From Sulfurovum sp. UBA5198 (GTDB lineage Bacteria; Campylobacterota; Campylobacteria; Campylobacterales; Sulfurovaceae): 64,000 nucleotides of DNA. Shown one piece after another: positions 26,344-34,869 of the stretch. Under the pieces are notes generated by a model. The model was not told the DNA's origin, ran no database searches, and saw only the letters and a program-made list of their open reading frames with translations. The position numbers were made by a program, and so were the translations under genes. The DNA is taken from the NCBI GenBank assembly GCA_002412865.1, contig DHVW01000010.1, positions 59,234 through 123,233 on the forward strand. The letters are read 5' to 3'. Within the stretch, counting starts at the first letter, position 1. Each line of letters opens with the position of its first letter.

Positions 26344-28113
26344 TTATATTAACTGATTCTTAACAAACTCATTATAATGACCCTCTTGCATATCTAGTTC
26401 CTCATGTGTACCTCGTTGCACGATTTTTCCATCATCAAGCACATATATAGTATCTGCATTTTTCACAGTACTTAGTCTATGGGCGATTGTAATGAGCGTT
26501 TTATCATCTAGTATTGGCATAAGTGCATTAAATAGTTTTGATTCTGTATGTACATCAAGGGCAGAGGTGGACTCATCAAAAATCACCACACTAGGGTTTG
26601 CTATAATCATTCTAGCGATACTCAGCCTTTGGCGTTGACCTCCTGAGAGTCTGATACCGTGACGACCAACGATCGTATCAAGCCCATTTTTCATGCCTTC
26701 AACCATCTGGGTGAGTTGGGCTATTTCTAGAGCTGTTTTTATCACGCTGTCACTTATGCTCTCATCTCCCATAGTGATATTAAAACGCAAGGTGGAATTA
26801 AAAAGTATAGGCATTTGTAGCACTAAAAATATTTTGCTCCTAAGCGAGTGCTTGTCTAGCTCTTCTATTTCAATGCTATTATAGGACAATGAACCACCAC
26901 TCTTCTCATAAAACCCAGAGATGATTTGTGCAAGTGTAGTTTTCCCGCTCCCACTTGCCCCTATTAGTGCGATTTTGGAACCCGCTTTAATATCAAAACT
27001 TATATCTTTTAAAATCTCTTTGTCCTGTGTGTATGAAAAACTGAGATTTGTTAGCGAGATATCTGCATTCTTTTCTTCTATTATTGCCGTGCCATTTTTT
27101 TCAGTTTTTAGAGTTAGGATTTTGTTGATGCGAGAAAGTGCAGCTAAGGCTGATGTGTAGCTGTACTGCATAGATATCAAATCTTGCACTGGTGTCATCA
27201 TAAACCAAATATACCCAAACATGGCAAACATCATACCAATGCTCAAATCGCTATAGGCAACTAGAAGCAATCCAGATGCTCTTAGGAGTTCAAATACTGT
27301 CAAAAATATAGTGTATGATAGTTTTTCATAAACAACACTTTTAAATCCATATTCGTTTGAAGTTTCTTGAACTAGCTTAGCACCCTCAACTGCATTTTGA
27401 AAAAAATACTTCTCCTTATTACTGGCTTTTATCTGTCCATATAAATCTAGCGTTTCGCTAAGGTCGTCTTGAAACTTTTCAACAGCTGCATTTTCCTCTT
27501 TTTTAAGCACACCTACTTTTTTTGACATTTTCTTGCTTACCAGCATTATGAGTGGTTGGATGATGAGGATTAATATTCCAAGCACAGGGTCAATCATAAT
27601 CATCACAATACCAACTGCCAAAAGCGTCAAAGCAGATGCCACAAAACGACTTACACTAGAGATGATAAAACCATCAAGCGTGTTTACATCTGTTACGAGA
27701 TTCGAAGTAATTGCTCCGCTACCTAGCGTTTCATACTCATTCATAGAAGCATTTTTGAGGTGCTCTATAAGTCTCTTTCGCACCATAAAAGTAACATATT
27801 TGGCTATTTTAGTAAAAATTCTAGTTATAAAAACGCCAAAGAAAAAGTAGATAAAACGCAAGAATATAACAGCAATAGCAACAATAGCTATATAATAAAA
27901 CGCAGTCGTATGTCCAAAAACTGCATTTATAGAGTTGACAATATGAGATGGTTTATTTAATAGTACTTCATCGACCATCACAGGAAGCATAAGTGGAATT
28001 GGGACACTAACAAGGATAGCTAAAATTGTAAGAATTTGCCCATATATAAGAGCTGGTTTTTTGTCTAGTATGAGCTTAAAAATGGTTTTCAGAGTTATTT
28101 TATCAAAATTCAT
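26344..28113 (-). CDS. ABC transporter, fused membrane and ATPase (MsbA/MDR type)
   Basis: This 589-residue half-transporter works as a homodimer. Six membrane helices occupy about residues 10-310. The ATPase domain has Walker A GASGSGKTT, signature LSGGQRQRLS, Walker B VVIFDESTSALD and the switch His in TIAHRLSTV. The architecture is that of lipid or multidrug exporters, and the substrate is not evident. It is followed leftward by the DUF2892 gene after an 84-base gap, and preceded by the DEAD-box helicase gene with a 27-base gap. Confidence 0.92.
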   Translation of the reverse strand: MNFDKITLKTIFKLILDKKPALIYGQILTILAILVSVPIPLMLPVMVDEVLLNKPSHIVNSINAVFGHTTAFYYIAIVAIAVIFLRFIYFFFGVFITRIFTKIAKYVTFMVRKRLIEHLKNASMNEYETLGSGAITSNLVTDVNTLDGFIISSVSRFVASALTLLAVGIVMIMIDPVLGILILIIQPLIMLVSKKMSKKVGVLKKEENAAVEKFQDDLSETLDLYGQIKASNKEKYFFQNAVEGAKLVQETSNEYGFKSVVYEKLSYTIFLTVFELLRASGLLLVAYSDLSIGMMFAMFGYIWFMMTPVQDLISMQYSYTSALAALSRINKILTLKTEKNGTAIIEEKNADISLTNLSFSYTQDKEILKDISFDIKAGSKIALIGASGSGKTTLAQIISGFYEKSGGSLSYNSIEIEELDKHSLRSKIFLVLQMPILFNSTLRFNITMGDESISDSVIKTALEIAQLTQMVEGMKNGLDTIVGRHGIRLSGGQRQRLSIARMIIANPSVVIFDESTSALDVHTESKLFNALMPILDDKTLITIAHRLSTVKNADTIYVLDDGKIVQRGTHEELDMQEGHYNEFVKNQLI

Positions 28114-28140
28114 AATGGCATTATAGCCAAATCCCCAAAT

Positions 28141-29403
28141 TTAGCTTCTTTTTTTGCCCTCTTTTTTCTTTGCGGCATATGTGTACATTCTCTTTTTATC
28201 GTAGTCTATGTAGCCTTTTTTCTCACTAAGTGTCTTTTTGATTTGTCTTTTTTGTCTAGGCTGTTTGTCCGTAAGCTCAAATCCCTCATAGGAGTCTCTT
28301 TTGATATTTAGCTTTAGGTGTTTCTCCATCTTTGTGAAAAAGTCATAATCATGAATTGTGAGTAACGATATTACAGAACCTTTGTGATTAGCTCGTCCAG
28401 TTCTACCTACTCTATGCGTGAACTCATCTGTACCTTCTGGCATATCATAGTTGATGACTATATCCAGCTCTCTAATATCTATTCCACGAGCCGCTACATC
28501 TGTGGCTACAAGCACTTGCGTTTTACCACTTTTCAAAAGACTAAGTGACTTTGCCCTAGCACCCTTATCTATATCTCCGTGCATGATTGAGGCTCGTATC
28601 TGCTGAGCTATGAGATACTCATATATTTTATCAGCAGAGGCTTTGGTACTAGCAAATAGTAATACTTGATTGAGTCCCATATCTTGCACTAGCTTTACCA
28701 CAAGCTCTTTCTTTCTTTTTTTGTCCACTTTATAAGCACGGTGTGCAATGAAATCCACGACATCACGACGATTACTCACCTCTACAACTGCGGTATCTTT
28801 CATAAATTCCTTGGCAAGGCTCTTAATATTTTGCGAGATAGTTGCCGAAAACATCATGGTTTGTCTAGGTTGTTTGCAGTGTTTTAGTATCGCTTTTATT
28901 TCGCCCAAAAAACCAAGTTCTAGCATCGTATCTGCTTCATCTAGTATAACCGTACTAATATGCTCTAAGTTTATTTTTTTGTCATCTATAAAGCTTTGCA
29001 AACGCCCTGGGGTTGCCACTACTATATCGCCACCTTGTGAAAGAGCTGTGAGTTGTCTAGTTCTTGGCATGCCACCTTGTATTTTGATTGTTTTTATATC
29101 TAAGTATTTGCCCATATCGTTGATAGTTCTAGCTACTTGATCTACTAGCTCTATTGTTGGCACGATGATTAACGCTCTTAAAACTTTTTCATCTTTTTTG
29201 ACTACTTTTTGAAGTTTGTTCAGTAGTGGCATCACATACGCAGCAGTTTTACCTGTACCAGATTTTGATGCACCTAGCACATCTACGCCTTTCATGGCTA
29301 GAGGTACTACCTTGTTTTGTATAGCTGTTGTCTGTTCATACTTCATTAGCACTATGGCTTTAAGTATATCAGGGTGTAAATTTAATTTTTCAAATGCTTT
29401 GAT
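28141..29403 (-). CDS. DEAD-box RNA helicase (apparent ATC start)
   Basis: This ATP-dependent RNA helicase has motif I SKSGTGKT, motif II DEAD in ILDEADTML, SAT in FSATIS and motif VI HRVGRTGR, followed by a basic C-terminal tail. The family Q-motif context FEKLNLHPDILKAI lies upstream of the first usable GTG (29352). It runs back in frame to an ATC at 29403-29401 that has AAGGA 6 bases before it, exactly where an ATG is expected. I place the start there, giving 420 residues. If ATC does not work, the GTG product of 403 residues lacks the Q-motif phenylalanine. Confidence 0.88.
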   Translation of the reverse strand: MKAFEKLNLHPDILKAIVLMKYEQTTAIQNKVVPLAMKGVDVLGASKSGTGKTAAYVMPLLNKLQKVVKKDEKVLRALIIVPTIELVDQVARTINDMGKYLDIKTIKIQGGMPRTRQLTALSQGGDIVVATPGRLQSFIDDKKINLEHISTVILDEADTMLELGFLGEIKAILKHCKQPRQTMMFSATISQNIKSLAKEFMKDTAVVEVSNRRDVVDFIAHRAYKVDKKRKKELVVKLVQDMGLNQVLLFASTKASADKIYEYLIAQQIRASIMHGDIDKGARAKSLSLLKSGKTQVLVATDVAARGIDIRELDIVINYDMPEGTDEFTHRVGRTGRANHKGSVISLLTIHDYDFFTKMEKHLKLNIKRDSYEGFELTDKQPRQKRQIKKTLSEKKGYIDYDKKRMYTYAAKKKEGKKRS

Positions 29404-29455
29404 AGTAGTTCCTTTTGTGCATTATGTTTTGCGTATTATAGCGTATTATTGTTTC

Positions 29456-29568
29456 TCTAAGTAAATACCTGAAATTTGTGGAGTATCAGAAGTAGTGAGA
29501 TTTTGGTAAAAAAAGTCAAAGGACTACTATGCACTAATTCGAGACTTTTTTACTCTAAATATTACTGC
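29456..29568. repeat. Partial inverted copy of the 19.6-kb element
   Basis: About 110 bases align to the reverse complement of the right half of the 19597-19864 element. Shared blocks include AAGTAAATACCT, AAAGTCAAAGGACTAC and TAATTCGAGACTTTTTT. The internal AAAAAAGTC / GACTTTTTT pair could act as a terminator for the leftward rluA-family gene upstream or for the adjacent helicase promoter region. Confidence 0.6.
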
Positions 29569-30438
29569 TTATGACTGCTCCATAAGAGCATAAAAGTCTT
29601 TTGGTGCATCTATTTCAAAAGTCAATGGCATTTTGCTAACAGGGTGAACGATAGAAAGTTTAAATGAGTGCAAACCCATTCTGTCACCTTTTTTACCATA
29701 TCTCTCATCTCCTACCACACTATGACCTAGCCACGCCATATGAGCCCGTATTTGGTGCTGTCTGCCTGTCTCTATCCTAACCTCTAGCAGTGTATGTTTT
29801 GGAGTGCCTTTTTTGAATTTATAGTGTGTTATGGCTGGCTTGGCGTCAGGGTGTTTGCCGACATGCATACGATATTCATTTTCATCCATTCTGATTGGCT
29901 GGTTTATAGTGCCACCTTCACCTTTTGGTGTGCCTCTGACTATGGCTAAATATATTTTTTCGCAACTAGCCCAATCATTCATTACCATCTCACGCACCAT
30001 CTTGCTTGTAGCAAAGAGTAGCACACCAGAAGTATCTCTATCTAGCCTATGCACAGGCCAAAGCTTGACCACCTCATCCTTGCCTCTACTGAGTTGCTCT
30101 CTTAACATAAAAAGAGCATGGAGCTTATTCTCACTCGTCGTTCCCACGGACAATAGTCCAGCTGGTTTATTGATAGCGATGAGGTCATCATCTCGATATA
30201 TAATCTCTAGCTTAGGAGCTGTATCATGGGTGATTGGCTTTGTCTGTTTTGCACTATCTATCTCTATGATATCGCCTATTTTTAGTAGATGGTTATGCTT
30301 TTTGATCACCATTCCATTGACACGCACAGAGCCATTTTGGAGTCGTTGTTTTACGCTCTTTTTCGCCCACCCCTCAAGGCTTGAAAAGAGAAACTCAAGC
30401 AGTTCGCTTTGTTGCTCTACTTTGTATTGTTGTGCCAT
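29569..30438 (-). CDS. RluA-family pseudouridine synthase
   Basis: This 289-residue enzyme isomerises uridine in rRNA or tRNA. An S4 RNA-binding domain is at the N terminus (about 15-60, SVKQRLQNGSVRVNG). The catalytic domain has Asp133 in HRLDRDTSGVLLFA and the later RHQIRAHMAWLGH motif. The length and S4-first layout fit RluC/RluD-like proteins. The exact target uridine cannot be assigned. A long antisense open frame over this gene is a compositional shadow. Confidence 0.92.
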   Translation of the reverse strand: MAQQYKVEQQSELLEFLFSSLEGWAKKSVKQRLQNGSVRVNGMVIKKHNHLLKIGDIIEIDSAKQTKPITHDTAPKLEIIYRDDDLIAINKPAGLLSVGTTSENKLHALFMLREQLSRGKDEVVKLWPVHRLDRDTSGVLLFATSKMVREMVMNDWASCEKIYLAIVRGTPKGEGGTINQPIRMDENEYRMHVGKHPDAKPAITHYKFKKGTPKHTLLEVRIETGRQHQIRAHMAWLGHSVVGDERYGKKGDRMGLHSFKLSIVHPVSKMPLTFEIDAPKDFYALMEQS

Positions 30439-30517
30439 TGGTTATCACCTTTTATAATTTATAAATAATTTACTCATTATACAGTTATAGAGGTTATATC
30501 GACTTGATTAGGTTTAT

Positions 30518-31150
30518 TCATATCATCGGAATGATTACATGCTCTACGATATTATTTTGTTTTAAAAAGTTTTTTGCAGAACTGTCTAGTATGTCACTAG
30601 ATGTTACATACACTCTTTTTACAATGTACCCTTCTGCCTTGTCTTGATTGTTGTCTAGAAATGCTGTTGTTTCACCTATGAATTTTTTTATTTCTACATG
30701 GTCTATTTTGTGTTTACCATCAGCCTTCCAATTTTTGCATTGTATGAGTGTTATTACTTTTTCTTTCATTACAATGAGATCTATTCCCTTATCGTTCTTG
30801 CCGTGAATAATTCCATGATTTTTGACTTTGTATCCCCATTTTTCAAAACATTCGGATACAAACACTTCATACTCTACACCTTTTCTTATATTGTCTTGAT
30901 AGACTTGCTTGGTTCTCTCTTTTCTATTCTCTTTGAATATTTTTTGCTTTTCTTCTTTAACTATTTGTTGAAATTTCATCTCTTCTGTATTCTGATGTTG
31001 CTTGATAGTTTCTTTGTCTTTAATTTCAGTATCCCATTCTAATTTTTTTCTTTTTAGCAGCAAAGGCACATTTTTTTCAATTATTTTTATCATAACAAGC
31101 AGTGTTATTATGGTAGTTATCAGAATAATAAATAGCATGTTTGTTGTCAT
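30518..31150 (-). CDS. Membrane-anchored Mrr-like restriction endonuclease domain protein
   Basis: This is a 210-residue protein. An N-terminal membrane helix (residues 5-23) is followed by a charged coiled coil (about 33-88). A Mrr_cat-type nuclease domain (about 90-205) contains Glu95 in GVEYEVF, Asp124 in KGIDLIV and Gln137-Cys-Lys139 in LIQCKNW, the PD-(D/E)xK core in its Mrr variant. The family cleaves DNA, often modified DNA. Membrane tethering suggests action on incoming DNA, which is inference. It is a single gene, followed by rluA on the same strand, and the DUF234 gene lies upstream. Confidence 0.82.
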   Translation of the reverse strand: MTTNMLFIILITTIITLLVMIKIIEKNVPLLLKRKKLEWDTEIKDKETIKQHQNTEEMKFQQIVKEEKQKIFKENRKERTKQVYQDNIRKGVEYEVFVSECFEKWGYKVKNHGIIHGKNDKGIDLIVMKEKVITLIQCKNWKADGKHKIDHVEIKKFIGETTAFLDNNQDKAEGYIVKRVYVTSSDILDSSAKNFLKQNNIVEHVIIPMI

Positions 31151-31203
31151 TTTTGTAACCCTTGTTTTTTAATTGAATAAATTATACAGTTTTGTGGCTT
31201 ATC

Positions 31204-32118
31204 TCAATACTTCTTGTTCGTACTCACAAGCATATCTTTACTACTTAAATCCTCAAGTAGATTTCCAATGCTACCAAGTGAGTAAAGCTGTAAATCCCCG
31301 CCACTCTCTTTTTTTAGTTCAGTTGTAAATTTATTTTTCGAATACAAAATATAGCTATCCACATCAAGCCCAGCTTTAGCTACACTCTCTTTGAGCTTTG
31401 TTAATTCACTTTTTGATGCTTTATTTTTAGAGTGCTTGCAAGCTCCTGCTATCCATTTGCCAGATTTGCTTCGAGCTAAAATATCTATTTCCGTTTCTGT
31501 GTCCCAATATCCACCGATAAGTACTATAGGGTCATCAATAGCATTTTTCTCTATCAATGCCATCACAAGTTGTTCATAAATTAGATTCGCAAACTCATGC
31601 TTTGCATTGCCCCAATACTTCGTAAACTCACTATAATCACCATCTCTGATGCCTTTGTAGTATGGCGAAATAGCAGAAAACCAAAAACGCATAAAGGGAG
31701 CAATAAAGTGTAGCTTGGGAGAGACTTTTTCATGATTTTTCATCGGTTTTTCTACTGAGTTGTCTTCTTTTAGTAGACCCTTGTCTATTAGAAAATCCAC
31801 TGAACTTTCGCCATGCTCTCGCTCTATTTTGGACTTTTTAAATGCTGAGTGTTCCCGTCTATCCCCTGTGGCAATAGCTGAGAGGATTTTGTGATGCAAA
31901 GGATTGCTATGTGTGATGAGTGCGATATCACCATGAATGTATCTATAGTTTTTCAGCACCTTTTCCTCAATGAGAGTATCCAGTGGTACAGACATGTCCA
32001 CTTTCCAGCCCATGCCACCAAAAACAGCAAAGTACTCTATGGCAGTTTCTAGATTTGTAGCGTTATTTTGAAAGCAAAAAGAGCGAAATTGCTGGAGGAT
32101 TGTTGGGTGCGTTGACAT
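31204..32118 (-). CDS. DUF234-family protein with nuclease-like C terminus
   Basis: This 304-residue protein has the N-terminal helical/winged-helix part and the C-terminal DUF234 region found at the end of archaeal-type DEXX-box ATPases, but without the ATPase. PFMRFWFSAISPYYKGIRDG and ETEIDILARSKSGKWIAGACK are the recognisable elements. The latter has the E-x-D...K spacing of a PD-(D/E)xK-like fold, where Cys replaces the usual Glu or Gln before Lys. DNA binding or a relic nuclease is possible. Similar stand-alone proteins occur in Campylobacterota. Confidence 0.7.
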   Translation of the reverse strand: MSTHPTILQQFRSFCFQNNATNLETAIEYFAVFGGMGWKVDMSVPLDTLIEEKVLKNYRYIHGDIALITHSNPLHHKILSAIATGDRREHSAFKKSKIEREHGESSVDFLIDKGLLKEDNSVEKPMKNHEKVSPKLHFIAPFMRFWFSAISPYYKGIRDGDYSEFTKYWGNAKHEFANLIYEQLVMALIEKNAIDDPIVLIGGYWDTETEIDILARSKSGKWIAGACKHSKNKASKSELTKLKESVAKAGLDVDSYILYSKNKFTTELKKESGGDLQLYSLGSIGNLLEDLSSKDMLVSTNKKY

Positions 32119-32189
32119 GACTTCTGACCTTGTTTGTTTGATTTATTTATAGATGACCTATCGAGATACCAATATGCGTATAGTCATTG

Positions 32190-32882
32190 CTACTTAATCT
32201 TGTTTAGTGCATCATATAGGTACTTTTTATAGTATCTTCGTATGGAAAATACAGCTAGTGCAATAATAGGGATAGCATAGTACCAGTGATTGAGAATATT
32301 ATGAAATACTTTGATAATCATATTACCAAAATACCATACAGGTACAATAGTAAGAGCAGCCCAGCACCAAGCACTTATGAGGTTAACTATGGCAAATTTT
32401 TTGGCACTATACCTCGTAAGCCCGATGGAGATAGGCAGAATAGTTCTCATGCCATACATATATCTCTGTGCGAATATTATCCAAATCCCATATTTTCGCA
32501 AAAGTAGCGTAGCTAATGCGAATTTGCGACTGTGCTGAGCGAACTTTTTATTGATATACTCTTTGTTGTAACGACCTGTGTAAAAATATATCTGATCACC
32601 AACAAAACCGCCAAGCCCAGCTACAAATATAGCCCAAAAGAGATTCATGCTTCCAGCGTGACTCAAAAGTCCAGCCATAACAAGCCCTAATTCACCCTCT
32701 AAGATACTCCATATAAATAGTATTATATAGCCATATCGTTTTAGCAGATACAAGAGTTTATTTTCAAAACCACTCACTGGTACATTAATAAGTACATATG
32801 TCAATAATAATGCACAAATAAGCACAATGCCAAATAGTAGTTTTCCTCCATTGTTTTGCAGCCAAATCATAAATCTTTTCAA
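32190..32882 (-). CDS. DedA-family membrane protein
   Basis: This 230-residue inner-membrane protein of the DedA/SNARE-associated family is linked in other bacteria to lipid-carrier flipping and membrane-potential homeostasis. The family segments are the ILEGELGLVMAG region near residue 60, GGFVGDQIYFYTGR near 92, and the Arg-Tyr cluster AQRYMYGMRTILPI. It begins one base after the corA stop codon, so corA and dedA are coupled. Confidence 0.9.
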   Translation of the reverse strand: MKRFMIWLQNNGGKLLFGIVLICALLLTYVLINVPVSGFENKLLYLLKRYGYIILFIWSILEGELGLVMAGLLSHAGSMNLFWAIFVAGLGGFVGDQIYFYTGRYNKEYINKKFAQHSRKFALATLLLRKYGIWIIFAQRYMYGMRTILPISIGLTRYSAKKFAIVNLISAWCWAALTIVPVWYFGNMIIKVFHNILNHWYYAIPIIALAVFSIRRYYKKYLYDALNKIK

Positions 32883-32883
32883 A

Positions 32884-33846
32884 CTACATCCAGCCTTTCT
32901 TGCGGAATATATATAGTGGTGTAACGGCTGACATTAACATGAATGCTATTGCTACGACATAGCCATATTTCCACTGCAACTCAGGCATAAAGTCAAAATT
33001 CATTCCGTAAACACTAGCTATTAGTGTAGGAGGTAAGAATATGACATTGACGATTGTAAACATCTTTACAGTTTTATTCTGCTCAATATTAAGCATACCC
33101 ACAAATATACTTTGCAAGTAGTCAAGTCTCTCAAAATTAAAATTAGTATGTTCGATGAGCGAGCGAATATCTTTTAACATTATAGTAATCTCTTCAGATG
33201 CCGTAGTGTAAATTGTAGACTTTAAAAGTGCTGTTAAAATTCTCTGTTTGTCTGTAACATTTTCACGGATTTTCATATTTAGGTCTTCAAATTCTGATAT
33301 TCGCTCTAGTATCTCTTCGTCGTCATTGGTATAGTCTGTAAATACATGTTTGCGTAAAACAGCTATTTCTTTTGAAAGCTGTTCTATCGCATCAGCATCC
33401 GCGTCAATTCTAATATCTAAAATTTGACAAAATATCTCATAGCCATCTTTGAACTCTTTTGGGGAGCTTAGAAATCTCTTGCTAAATTCATTAAAAGTAC
33501 CAAGCTCTTTGTATCTTGCTGAAAATAACACTTTGCCCTGCATAATAAATGAGACCGTTTCATTGTATGGGTTTTTTTCGCTATTAATTAGAAAGTAACT
33601 ATTTATTTCGACTCGTTTATCTTCTTCCCAATACCTTGAGCTTAGTTCTATCTCTTCACTCTCTTGTTTGGTTGGGAATTGTACGCTAAACATCTCTTCT
33701 ATGGTTCGTATATCTTGGCGAGTGGGGCGAAGCATATCTATCCAAATAACATTTTTTTGTTGCTTAGACTCTAGTAGCTTATCTAGTCCTTGTATTATCT
33801 CTAGTCGATGACCTGTTTTAATGAAACATTTTACCATTTTTGTCAC
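32884..33846 (-). CDS. corA: CorA-type magnesium/cobalt channel
   Basis: This 320-residue divalent-cation channel has a large cytoplasmic N-terminal domain and two C-terminal helices. The signature YGMN stands at the end of the first helix (ASVYGMNFDFMPE) and the short acidic loop to the second helix follows. It is the first gene of a corA-dedA pair read leftward, and is divergent from nfu. Confidence 0.94.
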   Translation of the reverse strand: MTKMVKCFIKTGHRLEIIQGLDKLLESKQQKNVIWIDMLRPTRQDIRTIEEMFSVQFPTKQESEEIELSSRYWEEDKRVEINSYFLINSEKNPYNETVSFIMQGKVLFSARYKELGTFNEFSKRFLSSPKEFKDGYEIFCQILDIRIDADADAIEQLSKEIAVLRKHVFTDYTNDDEEILERISEFEDLNMKIRENVTDKQRILTALLKSTIYTTASEEITIMLKDIRSLIEHTNFNFERLDYLQSIFVGMLNIEQNKTVKMFTIVNVIFLPPTLIASVYGMNFDFMPELQWKYGYVVAIAFMLMSAVTPLYIFRKKGWM

Positions 33847-33970
33847 CTCTAGCCATTTTTATTTTATATATTATAATGATACTCTAAAATCTATAAAAGT
33901 ATCATAGCAAATGAGAGTTAGTTCGATAATTTAACCATACATAAAAATCTTTATGATATATTCTACAAAA

Positions 33971-33990
33971 TTGTTATGATATAATAACAA
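33971..33990 (+). promoter_or_regulatory. Inverted repeat overlapping a -10 hexamer before nfu
   Basis: TTGTTAT and ATAACAA form a 7-6-7 inverted repeat. A TATAAT hexamer (33980-33985) overlaps the spacer and right arm, about 30 bases before the nfu start. It could be an operator, or simply an AT-rich promoter. Confidence 0.4.
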
Positions 33991-34014
33991 ATTAAATAAA
34001 ATCAAGGCAAAAAA

Positions 34015-34293
34015 ATGATTCCATTTACAGACGAAGAGCTAAAGCCAGCCGTCACTAGCGTAATAGACAAAGTTCGTCCATCAATAAAACTAGATGGTGG
34101 CGATATAAAACTAATAGGTATAAAAGATGCAAAAGTATTCGTACAGCTACAAGGTGCATGTGTAGGGTGTGGCAGCAGTGGAACAACACTAAAATACGGC
34201 GTAGAGAAACAGCTAAAAATACTTATTCACCCTGATTTAGTAGTAGTGAATGTACCTATTGGGGCAGAGGATAATTGGGAGCAACTAAGTTAA
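34015..34293 (+). CDS. NifU C-terminal-domain Fe-S carrier (Nfu)
   Basis: This 92-residue protein consists only of the NifU C-terminal domain, with Cys49-x-x-Cys52 in GACVGCGSS. Two subunits together hold a [4Fe-4S] cluster for delivery to target enzymes. The same domain is also the last part of the full NifU at 48670. The next gene follows at once (stop TAA, then ATG), and murE after that, the order I recall from Campylobacter jejuni (Cj1639-Cj1641). Confidence 0.93.
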   Translation: MIPFTDEELKPAVTSVIDKVRPSIKLDGGDIKLIGIKDAKVFVQLQGACVGCGSSGTTLKYGVEKQLKILIHPDLVVVNVPIGAEDNWEQLS

Positions 34294-34869
34294 ATGACAG
34301 AACAAAATGTAGCAAATAGACTGCAAAAAGCACAAGAACTATTTCAAAGCGGAGAATATAGAGATGCATTACGATATTACGGTGATATTTATAATGAAAA
34401 TCCAAAGATAGAAGAGGCAAAAATAGGTGTTTTCTTGTGTGATATGGCACTAGAGAGTGGCGAAGAGGCACAAGCACTTTTTGACTATTATTATCTAATC
34501 AAAGAAGAACAAGAAGATGCAGCAAAAGTAATAAGCGATATTATAGATACGCTTGATGAATCTAAAAATAGCATAGCATCTCTAATATCAGCTCATGCAA
34601 GATTGAGCGAAGATATTGATGGAATTTCATATATTGATTTTATGAAGATTGTTGAAGAGCGAGGTGATTTTAAACACACATTTGAGGATATTATGTTCTC
34701 CACTCGTATATATCTCACTAGCAAAGTAGAATTAATGGGCTTCATAACACAGCTTCACAAAGGTGGATTTGAGAAAATGGCACTTCAGTACTTGGATGAC
34801 ACAAGTGAAATATTTGATTATGACCAAGAAGTTATGGGGCTTTATAATCTGTTTGAGGAGAAAAAATGA
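34294..34869 (+). CDS. Conserved helical (TPR-like) protein between nfu and murE
   Basis: This 191-residue all-helical cytoplasmic protein has a first segment (about residues 5-60) that looks like one or two TPR units (AQELFQSGEYRDALRYYGDI). The rest is not recognised. It starts on the base after the nfu stop and overlaps murE by 4 bases, so it is translationally linked to both. Conserved position in Campylobacterota suggests a role in cell-wall or Fe-S biology, but no function is established. Confidence 0.75.
   Translation: MTEQNVANRLQKAQELFQSGEYRDALRYYGDIYNENPKIEEAKIGVFLCDMALESGEEAQALFDYYYLIKEEQEDAAKVISDIIDTLDESKNSIASLISAHARLSEDIDGISYIDFMKIVEERGDFKHTFEDIMFSTRIYLTSKVELMGFITQLHKGGFEKMALQYLDDTSEIFDYDQEVMGLYNLFEEKK

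Noticed and set aside
27533..27850. Plus-strand open frame inside the ABC transporter
   Set aside because: Compositional shadow of a real membrane protein gene on the other strand; no ribosome site or recognisable protein.
29831..30457. 208-codon open frame on the plus strand
   Set aside because: It lies antisense to the rluA-family gene, has low-complexity Ser/Leu content and no domain; the RluA motifs on the other strand are unambiguous.
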